Positions 54,857-64,000 of a stretch of 64,000 nt of DNA are shown one piece after another. The notes under the pieces are model-generated. The model searched no databases. It was not told where the DNA came from and worked only from the letters and a program-made list of their open reading frames with translations. The DNA is from Eupeodes corollae. Lineage: Eukaryota; Arthropoda; Insecta; Diptera; Syrphidae. The translations under genes and the position numbers were made by a program. Location of the stretch: assembly GCF_945859685.1 (NCBI RefSeq), contig NC_079148.1:137389133-137453132 (forward strand). Reading direction: 5' to 3'. The first letter of the stretch is position 1, and each line of letters starts with the position of its first letter.

Positions 54857-56361
54857 CACAGCTGATCAAAAAAATAGGTGTGATAACTAATTGTTGTATT
54901 AATTCATTTTGTATACCTTTTTTATGTTAAATATTAATTTTACGAAGATATTTTTCAAGCTCTTATACTAATTAAATAAAAAACACTTTAAGGCTTTGAA
55001 ATACATTACAATAATTATAGATAATATAGCCCCAAAACTACAGATGGAGGTTTTTTCACTTGGACAAAAAAATAAGTGCGTCTTCCTAAATTAGTAATAT
55101 TATCGTTTTTAACAATACTTTCTGTATCTTATCACAATTTTTGTTTTACTTACTTTAATAACCTGAGTATTCTCCATTATTATCCGAAACTTTTTAAAGT
55201 CGTCACGGCATTGACTGTTGACTTTCGGCATGTTTGCTCTGGTATGGAATACCATTCTCTTTGAACCGCTTCCCACAATTGGTTTCCATTAGTGAAATAT
55301 TGACCCCCCAACTAACGCTCAAGCTCACTCCACAAGTTCTCAATAGGTTTGGAACCAGTTGATTGACTTAGCCATGGGACAACGGATACTTGTTTATCTC
55401 GAAACCAATCTTTTACAAGACCTACATTATGTTTAGGATTGTTGTCTTGGTAAAGGTTTTCCTCAGAAAACGGTAACATGACATCTTCCAAAATATCACA
55501 GTATCCGTATTTTGTTAAGATGTTATTCAAACGGAATATTGGATCTACGCCGTACCAGGAATAACAGCCCCACACCATTACACTCCCTCGTGCGTGTTTA
55601 ATAGTTTTCGGTGTATTATAGCGGGGGTGGTAGTCCCTACCTTTTGGTCGCCTTAAATGTTTTATCACTCCACAAAATATTTCGCCATTTTTGTACGCCC
55701 GCTGGTTCGTTCCAATTAGCATGCATTCTGAAGCCTTCTTCAGATCGAGCGTGCACTGACCGCATTATCAATTTGAGCACCTATAGTCCTTGACCAGGAT
55801 TAGATTTAGCTAGAAATAGTTTGAGGCTGTTAGTGGAAGCTGATGATTCTTTCGGCCGCCCTCTATTTTCGCGCATACCTCTGGGCTTGAGAGCATTTGT
55901 TATTATTTTGAGATCTGCCTAGGACCCTTGCAATAAATTTGTAGGCCTTGCTCATCTCTAATTAGATGAACTAATTTCATTTCCTCTGGCGAGCTGTGGC
56001 CTTACGACACATATTCAAACAGTAATGAATGAAAAATACTGTTTGAAGCTAATAAAATGATTTTAAACAAACCACCTCAAGAGTTTTTACAATAAAATAA
56101 TAGAGAATATTATAAGAAGCTTGGATTTTATTTGGAGCACACCTATTTTTATGGCCAACTTCTAGAACACATATAACTTATCTGCTTAGCAAAACATTAC
56201 TTAATTGCAAAAAGTTTAGCATCCTCCTAGAGAGAATAACTATTATTTCTTTTAAAAAAAAATGTTAGTTGCATTGCTTGAATTCAAAACAACCGCTAAT
56301 AAGCAACAAGTCAAGAGTGGATATCAAAAATTTTTCACGAATATTTTATTGACCAGCTGTG
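54857..56361 (-). mobile_element. Tc1-like DNA transposon relic
   Basis: The left end TA-CACAGCTGATCAAAAAAA (54857) is mirrored by TTGACCAGCTGTG-TA ending at 56361, with the expected TA target dinucleotide. An additional inner copy of the end, CACACCTATTTTTATGGCCA, lies near 56145, so the right side may have two ends or a later rearrangement. The transposase relic is at 55312-55760. Confidence 0.72.
55312..55760 (-). pseudogene. Tc1-type transposase relic, catalytic region
   Basis: Minus strand: 'RGSVMVWGCYSWYGVDPIFR', 'ENLYQDNNPKHNVGLVKDWF' and 'NLWSELER' at about 55312-55610. In Tc1 transposases the second Asp lies in 'QDN(D/G)PKH', present here as the D of YQDNNPKH, and the catalytic Glu lies 34 residues later in the 'PIENLW' motif. 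The N-terminal DNA-binding part is missing or too decayed, so it is inactive. Confidence 0.8.
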
Positions 56362-56399
56362 TATATGTCAAAACGTTAACTCATCATGTTTTTTCATTC

Positions 56400-59100
56400 A
56401 ACTGACAGCTTAACTTCATAACTCTGTGATTTTTTTTACTTACAGCTTAATTTAAGTTAAAGTTATAAAAGGGTTTGTTGTCATATTTTACATAAAGAAA
56501 GACTTTTTTGTTACAATACAAAACACAACTTATCAAGGACTTTTAACCTGTGTGAAGAATTTTGTTTGTAGATTATAATGTTGTTGGTACTTTTTTAACG
56601 ATCAACTGAGGTTTAATATACTAAAGTAAAGTTTTACGTTTGCTGTTAATGACATCTGAAAAAATTAACTAGCTACCTTGGCCTAGTTATTCCTTCAAAG
56701 AATGCAGTTTACTGCAAGCGACGTCCCTCTGTTGCCTAAACCGGCCCATTTTAACACTTCTTGAAAGAATTTTTTTGAAAGGTGACCAGTCCGAAACTTG
56801 CCTTTTTCAGGTTTCCTATATGTCAATCTTTTCATAACAGTTTTGGTCGTATGCTAAACTTTTTTCAGGTGGTGACCTATGTTTTCATAAATAGTTCGAA
56901 AAAAATGTGGGCTACAATGCTAAAAAAAACATGAAACAGACAAATATAAATCTGAAGAAACAAAAAGTTTAGTTTGGCGTGACTCCATTACCACTTAAGA
57001 ACTAAGCGAAAAAACTGTTATGTTATGGTTTTATTCATTCCAGAAAATTCAGATCAACAATGGTACACATGGTGTTTATTACATTTAAATTTATTGAATG
57101 ACTTTCCCCCCTTTTTTGGGGTTTCGTTATTTGTTTAATCATCACTTACATGGAAACATAAAGTGTCAGAACAACGTTCATTAGGTAAGCTAGTTCCAAG
57201 TAAATGGCAAAATCTAAAACTTAAATCTTAAACAGAACAGAACTCAGTTATATACATTGACAAATTATTATCTGTCAAATTTAAAGTCTTTCCTATTTCC
57301 TCCAATCAGAAATCAATTAATTTGTAATTTAATGAGTGGTAAAATGATTATTTAGATACTGATACAATCGCAGGCTTAATCAATTGCGATCAGTTGTTTT
57401 AACGCCATCGTTAATAAGGGACGAGCCACACTCTGTTTCGAAGTGCGCCACAATAATTATTTCAGAATTCAAATTTTGTAGTTTTTTTTTTATTTCCTTC
57501 GAAATTTGATATGTTTTGCATTTTGTTTGTATGTTCAAAACATTAAATATGCTTTACATAAGCCTTCCACCAACTAACATCAGGTGTCATACAAATACCC
57601 AACCCAATTTTTACTTTTTTGTTTGCTATTTGCTCTTTATAAGTTGTTCCCATGCCTAACAGCGTGATATTATTAGTCTTGATAAAACAAGGCACCTTAA
57701 TCTTATCTCAATATAGATGTCGCTTGTTCCCTCTGATATCAGTGTGATAATGGTTATTTAAGCGCACGGTTGACTGGTTAAACTTTTTAGTATTACAAGT
57801 CATTGGTTTCAGTTCGCACTGACATTTAAGCATACCGAGTTGATTTTTCTTAAACTAAAAGAAATGGAATAATTTTTTTTCCTTCCGCCATCTATTCCGG
57901 AAATGAACAATTTGTAACAAAAAAAAAAATAAATAAAGGAAAATAACAGTTGATCGTGATCGTGTGTACTAATGACGTTATATTTTAAAAATCGTCTTTC
58001 CTAACATCAAAATAAGGAATTCCTTAAAATTAAAAACAAAAACAATATTTGATGTCCCAAAAGTGACAGTTTAAAAATTCGAATTTTGACAAATCTTTAG
58101 TGTTAGTAAATAGCCTATAATTTTGGAATAATGAAAATGCGGTAAGAATATACACATTTTATATAAATATTTATGTTTTATTCTTTATTTTAAAATTAAA
58201 AGATTAAATATTAAACAAGTAGTTTTCTTTTTAACTTTACAATTGTTGTTTATTTATTTTGTTTGGTTAAATCTTAACTAGATTTAACATAAGTGGCAGT
58301 CATATAAAAAGTGTTTAATTGCTTCCCATCAAATATAATATTTTGTGTCAACATTAAACGGATTGAATGTAAACACGAGGTAAAAGGCCTTCAACAAGGC
58401 TTTAATGGATTTTTATAAACCTACAACCAAGAAAGTAATAAAACGTATAAAAAGATTATTTTACTATTGTAAAGTTTTATTATAAATGAATGTCAACATT
58501 TAGCTATTTGAAAATAAAGAGTTAAGAAAGACTATAGACTTGAACAAGACCTCATTTACAAATAAATTGAACTACGTGCAATACTTCACAATATAAATTG
58601 TTTCTGTAGAAAAAACCCCTTTGTTTATCCAAACTGAAACTTTGGCAATAATGGCATATTGCAGCCAATTGGAAATATTTTATCTTAATAGAGCCCTATA
58701 AAATTTACAACAAAAAAAAATATGGATAAAGTCATAATAACCTTGATAAAAAAGTATAAATTAAAGCAAAAGTTCCTGAACTCTACACAAGACAAACAAA
58801 TTTATTTTTTTTGTTTAAGTTTAAATAACTTTACTATTTAATTTTCTTATTTGTAAATCTTAAATAAACAAAACTTAAAAACGTAGAAATGACATCTTTC
58901 TCTTTTGTAAGGTGAGACCGGCTGATGCAATAGTGCTTTTAGCCATGTACTAGAAAAATATTCTTTCTTTTCCATTCAGAAACACTTAAACATCAAATTA
59001 AACTAAAAATTACCTTAATAATACTGTTAAAGTAAACATTGTCAACCACGATGTGTCTTTTTAGAACTTCTTAACGTCAAACAAAAAAAACTTCAATATA
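56400..59100. other. AT-rich upstream region of the Galpha gene, no gene recognised
   Basis: No ORF with recognisable features. A segment near 57780-57840 (GCGCACGGTTGACTGG... TTTCAGTTCGCACTG) contains a TCAGTT-like arthropod initiator, but I have no independent support for a promoter there. Transcription start sites and 5' non-coding exons of the G-protein gene may lie in this stretch. Confidence 0.35.
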
Positions 59101-59104
59101 AATC

Positions 59105-59725
59105 CTACATGATTATTTACACTTAAGTGCGACGAATAAACGAGTATTCATCCATTTTGACATTAAGTTTATAGGACTCGTTTTTATTCATCTCTTACCT
59201 TTTTACTTACCAGCTAGGAACAAAAACAGTCTCAAATTTGACGCAAGCCGAGATTTAACAATCGGCCAGTTTATATTTCTAAGACTTCAGATACTTTACT
59301 CGAGAGGATTGACCGAGCAGGAGAATACAATTTATAAACACAATTCCCGTGAAGACCGAGCAATGAACTCATCTTTATATTTCTTTACATCTTTTTTGAA
59401 CTCTATGACCAAATTTCTGGCAACAAAAGTGATAAATTTGTTTGAGACTTTTGTTATGTTTCTAAAAACACCGAAATCTCTGAGATCAAAAAAGATAAAC
59501 TCACCAAAGATATTCGTAGAAAGCGAATACAATTTGACATTTGAAATTGGGACATCCAATTAGTTTTTTCGTAAGTGTCTTAATTGAGAAATTAAAAAGT
59601 TTTGTTATTGTTTAAAGATTATTCTAAAATATTCTAAAAAAAAACGATTTTAGATTTTAAAAATATGTCTCAAATAACTTTAATACTTTTATTGCTCTCA
59701 TGTGAACAGTCCTTAATGCATGGTG
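59105..59725. mobile_element. possible MITE related to family A
   Basis: The left 'ACTTAAGTGCGACGAATAAA' and the right 'GCTCTCATGTGAACAGTCCT' with TAATGC resemble the ends of the family A MITEs (17727, 30315) in order and orientation, but identity is low. A plus-strand 84-codon ORF inside (59309) is treated as chance. Confidence 0.35.
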
Positions 59726-62590
59726 AACTACAAATGATCATTTGCAAATGATTTTGACATTTCATTCTTTGTAATGGTTATGGTGGCCAACAATGCATTT
59801 TTTAATTAGAGGCCAAATTAAAAGGATTTTTTTAATTGTTCGTGGAATGCATTTTGATGTTGAAGATTATAATATTGACATGCTATAAAAATATCGATAC
59901 AAAAAAGGTTCTGGTCCGATGTTTAAAGGATTCTGTATTTAATTTACTTACTTATTTTAAAGATCAAGAATAATTATTATTTCTATGCCTCTTTTTCGGA
60001 CGTGCAAGTTAACAAAATTTCTAAAGATCGTATCAATAATGATCTGGATTTTGTTTATGAGTGAGCTCTCCTTGTATAAAGTATAAAATATGAAATCTGT
60101 ATTTTAACTGATATTAAATAAATTGATAATAATTTGTTATTGAAATCAAATTCAGCAACCTCACTTTTATTTCGAATAGCTTTCTCTATCTTGGTTTAAA
60201 GTTCTATACTTTGTTGATTTTCATCAATAATGTGTCCCTATCTTTTTTCTTTAAGCAACAACGATATATTAAATATAATATATAAAATTATTTCTTAACT
60301 TTTTTAGTATCGAAGTTTTTTTTTTAATTTACACGCATAGTAATAAGATAAAGTTTGCGTTTAAAAAACCTATTTTTCTTTTTAGTTAAAACTTGACAGT
60401 TATTGTACAATCTTCGTTATGGTCTCAAAAATGTTACCTCCTACATAATTGATTTGAGATAAGAAAAAAATACATTTATATGTTGTTAAATAAATATAAA
60501 TTAAACACGAGGCAATGTCTACTATATTTCTATATTTATTTTTTCTAGAGGAAATGTGAGTCATTTTTAAATGAAACAAAAAAAGAAACGTTTTTAAGTG
60601 CCTCCACAAATATTTTCTATACTTAATAAGTATTGATCTTTTGCTTTGTTTATATCGTAAAACTTTCCAGACATTTAGTTACTTCATTATGACATAAGGT
60701 CATTCAAAGTTAGCGCTATTAATGTTGTAAGCATCGATAAGAACAACAAAAATCCTTAAGTATGTCAATCAAGACCAAAATAAACTCAACTTTTCAACAT
60801 TTATTAAACTATGATATGTGATCAGATTCTTTTTGTTGATAACTTTTGTCAAGAATGTTTTGTTATTTGTTTTTGTAAAATCTCAAGTCCAGAACTTCCG
60901 AACCGATTTAGCTGGAAATTTCTTTTGTTTATCAATATTAACTTCATGATAAAAAATATAATTATTCAAAGAATTGATCATGTTTTACAAAATATTGGTA
61001 TCGCTTATTTATATAAAACAAAATAAAAACGGAAATGATAAATCAAACAAACAATAATAACAAACATTTGCAGTTTTGTCCATAACAAAAATAATATGAT
61101 TGATTAACGTTAACGGTAATCAGTATTTATTTTGCGCCAATCTTTAAGTGTGGTGAATTTTAAACGACCTTCTCAAAGGGCTCTGTATTTTATTGTTTTT
61201 ATGTGGAACAGATATAGGTTTTATCAATCTCTTTTAAAGTATCTATATGAAGTTGAATGAAGTTCAGTTGATTGCGTCCATATGATAGATGACTGGGGTA
61301 AGAGACCGTACAGATAATGTCAGATATTGTTAATTTAACAAGGTTATTTGTTTTACGAGTTGAACATCACGTTTAAAAATGCAGCTTAACGTGACAAGGA
61401 CTTTAAAGAAGCAATAACTTTTTTATCTGAATAAAACCTTGCCATCGTTTTACAAAGAAGTACTTTCACGGAATGCCGGACATATGTAACGATTTGTAAA
61501 GCAAAAAAGAAAATATTGATCTAAGATCAATTTAAAAATCAAAAAAATTAAAAAGTGTCATCATTGAACCACTGCTACTAAATTAAATCGTGATTTGCTT
61601 TTTTGATTAATCACAGTGATATCACCTCAAAACACCTAAAGCTGCAAAAAAAGTAAATGCACTTATTCAAAATCAAATAAAAACACACTTGATATTCTTT
61701 GACGTTTCAAGAGGTTAAATATAAGATCTTTTTAATACCAACTTGAAAGCCAGATAGCTTAAAAATAAAATGTTATATTTCATTTTTTGTTTAAATAAAG
61801 TGAATTAAAGAAAACTTATTAAGTCTGTAAATTTGTATTTCACCAAATAAAGTATAATTTTATTTGTTTTCTTTTAAATACTTACAAGTGTACTTGAAAG
61901 CACTTTCAATCTCTCAAAAGTCACGTTGTCGTCGGCGGCGTCGATTTTTAAATACTTTATTAGAACAAAACTACATTAGAGAAACTTGTGTTCATTATAA
62001 TTAATTGTGTAGAGCTCTTTATACAAATGTACACATACCTAATTGCTTATGAAAATATTAAGTAATAAATAAATTAATGTTTCTTCATTCTTTGTTTGTT
62101 CAAATTATAGCTAAACCAGGAGGTATAATTTTATAGGAACATTTTGACTACTGGACATACTAGGTATATAATTGTAGCCATAAATTTTCTATTATACTTG
62201 CAGTCTGTGGTTACAATTATTTAATCAGAATTAGCCAATAAATTCCTGGGGTATATTTAGAATTTGAAGATAACGTAAAAGTGTTTTTAAGTTTACTGCG
62301 TAGTTATTTTTTAATTTATTGGTTTTTTGGGTTTTGGATTTTAAAAAAATACGCTTTTTCTTGACTTATCATTTTATCTCCTTGAAACTTGATAGTTAAA
62401 AGGAATATTGAGGCAGACATTTTTGATAACAAAAATGGAATAGTGTAAGCAGGGTATAATACTAAAACGTCAAAATGATTCGGATCGAAAGGGGCCAATG
62501 TGATGACCGCTTTATAAACAATAATAAAATATAATATTTAGATTTAAAGTTCAAAATCATTTTTACAAAAATGTAAAACATCCTATTTAT
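59726..62590. other. AT-rich 5' region of the Galpha gene, no feature recognised
   Basis: No coding exon recognised. The sequence ends in a splice acceptor (TTTTCAG at 62590-62596) that precedes the first coding exon, so at least one 5' non-coding exon lies upstream, here or further left. Confidence 0.4.
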
Positions 62591-62597
62591 TTTCAGA

Positions 62598-63864
62598 ATG
62601 ATGAAATTTTTCCGTCCCCGGCCTGTGGAGACAATACGCTCCAATCAACTTGACAGGCAAATAACAAAAGATCATAAGCTTTTTGAAAGTGCGGTAAAAA
62701 TTCTACTCCTTGGAACAGCAGAATCGGGGAAAACCACAATTATCAAACAAATGCGAATATTACATATTAACGGCTACACAGATGAGTAAGTTAAATTTTG
62801 CAAACAAAAACAAACAAACAAAAATACACTTATTGAATCGTGTCATTATTTTGATAACGGTGTATTTTAACATCTTCATATTAGTCTCTAATTTATTGAT
62901 GATAAAACTTTGACAAGACATCAAAATGACAACATCAATTAAAAGTAGAATTGGATTTTTAATTTTCTGATTAAAAAAAAAACCTTACACGAGGGCAATA
63001 ATAATTACGAGTTAAAATTGTTCTTTCACGTGCCGCCTACAAATAATACTTTCAACGATTAGTAATAAGTGGCTCTTCTTTATAATTTCAAGGACAAAAA
63101 TATAAACCTCTTAATGGTTGAAATTCAATTGGATTTTATCAAACTCGTATTATTTCAGCTTGAAAATTTGATTTTCAAAACTTATCACCCTGTTAGCCTC
63201 TGGTTTTATTTTTTAATAAACCTCACAACCTCGTGATATTTGTATTCATATAGAATACTGTCAACTTCATTCACCCCCTTTCCAAGATATATATACTTAA
63301 ATGACGTTTATAAATTTTTATAGATAACATGCAGTATTTTTGAGTACTTGTATATTCTATAATCTTCCTATAATAATGTGATTCATTGTTTTCTTTAATT
63401 AAAAGAAATTCCTTAAAATAGAGGAGAAAACCCATGACATCAAAAAATAGACTTCCTTAATGAAACTAATTCCGCTTTTACTCACTTCATTCATGGTTTA
63501 TAGCAAGAAAATAATGTTTACAAATACAAACTTTTTTGCCATAATTTGTGAATTGACACATCACACAATTTTTTCTCAAGCCATAATGGCTAACTGTTTG
63601 ACAGTCTACGAAACATCAAAATCATCCATCTTTCTTATTCTTATGTATAAGAAAATGTAGAATAATAATTTTAAATAAATAATTATTATTTTTAGAGAAC
63701 GCCGAGAAAAGATTCCCGAAATTTATCAAAACATCCATGAATCCATGCACCAATTAGCTAAGCAGATGACAATTTTAGGCTTAGAATTTAGCAGCGCAGT
63801 TAGTAAAAAGAGTGCAGAATATATTTTAACAATGGGCGAATTGGCACCGGAAATAATGAATGAG
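62598..63864 (+). CDS. Galphaf: G protein alpha subunit, Galphaf-like, first two coding exons
   Basis: GTP-binding switch of heterotrimeric G proteins, acting at the plasma membrane. Coding exon 1 is 62598-62785 (ATG after the acceptor at 62596) and coding exon 2 is 63696-63864, joined in phase. Further exons lie beyond the window. The protein begins MMKFFRPRPVETIRSNQLDR. The nucleotide-binding P-loop is GTAESGKT, with 'TIIKQMRILHINGYTDE' following as the alpha-1 region, then the start of the helical domain ('REKIPEIYQNIHESMHQLAK'). Typical Galpha subunits have GAGESGKS and an N-terminal MGC lipidation signal. Both differ here. The atypical P-loop and likely chromosomal context fit the insect Galphaf (Galpha73B) subfamily better than Gs, Gi, Gq or concertina. 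The subfamily call is moderate; the Galpha call is firm. Confidence 0.88.
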
Positions 63865-64000
63865 GTCAGTACTAAAATTACATTTTATCACGAAAATATT
63901 TATCTTAGTTTTTTTTTTTATCCGATAAGTAATAATTTAATTATAATGCTAGCCTGATATATTATTATCATGACGCCGTATTTTTGCCCACTTATTTTAT

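Noticed and set aside
59309..59563. 84-codon ORF with ATG
   Set aside because: It lies between MITE-like ends, has an equally long shadow frame on the other strand and no recognisable features.
1..64000. CRISPR arrays, operons or bacterial features
   Set aside because: The sequence is eukaryotic, with spliced genes and insect transposons. No regularly spaced repeats of CRISPR type were seen.

Overview
The window looks like nuclear DNA of a dipteran insect, probably a higher fly. It is AT-rich with intron-split genes. The protein-coding exons match Lasp, CCDC13, zeta-COP and a G-alpha most like fly Galphaf. By recollection, Lasp and Galphaf lie near each other on Drosophila chromosome 3L (Muller element D), so the gene set is consistent with a conserved, TE-expanded piece of that element. 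I cannot name the species.

Host genes in order: the 3' half of Lasp on + (802-3521; nebulin repeats, long glutamine-rich linker, SH3); a CCDC13-like coiled-coil gene on - (17560 down to 4815), convergent with Lasp and carrying a 10.8 kb intron packed with transposons; a complete four-exon zeta-COP gene on + (19805-20788), divergent from CCDC13; and the first two coding exons of a Galphaf-like gene on + (62598 to beyond 63864). Between 21 kb and 62 kb I see no intact host gene. That stretch is transposable elements, MITEs and unassigned AT-rich DNA.

Mobile DNA, by region. 5.4-15.9 kb (CCDC13 intron): a 4 kb element with perfect 27 bp terminal inverted repeats (TIRs), holding nested MITEs and a mariner relic, then an intact two-ORF LOA-like non-LTR retrotransposon (9872-15497) that split an older retrotransposon fragment and left a 12 bp target duplication. 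17.7-19.5 kb: two MITEs and a mariner relic. 21.0-26.8 kb: a tRNA-derived SINE, then a Helitron relic invaded by a second SINE copy, itself invaded by an internally deleted Jockey-like element, then an RTE-like 3' end. 26.9-40.2 kb: MITE families and decayed non-LTR pieces. 40.6-47.2 kb: an RTE piece, then a Harbinger-like element (41328-46835) invaded by a 4.7 kb TIR element (41435-46141). 47.2-49.4 kb: a CR1-like retrotransposon and a third SINE. 52.6-54.1 kb: a tandem MITE. 54.9-56.4 kb: a Tc1-like relic.

The most unusual object is the 41435-46141 element. It has perfect 32 bp TIRs and an 8 bp target duplication (GCTGCGCT). Its TIR recalls the Drosophila P element. Instead of a recognisable transposase it carries decayed, intron-containing pieces of two host genes arranged tail to tail: mitochondrial tyrosyl-tRNA synthetase (+) and dynactin subunit 4/p62 (-). 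This looks like a gene-capturing DNA transposon in an animal.
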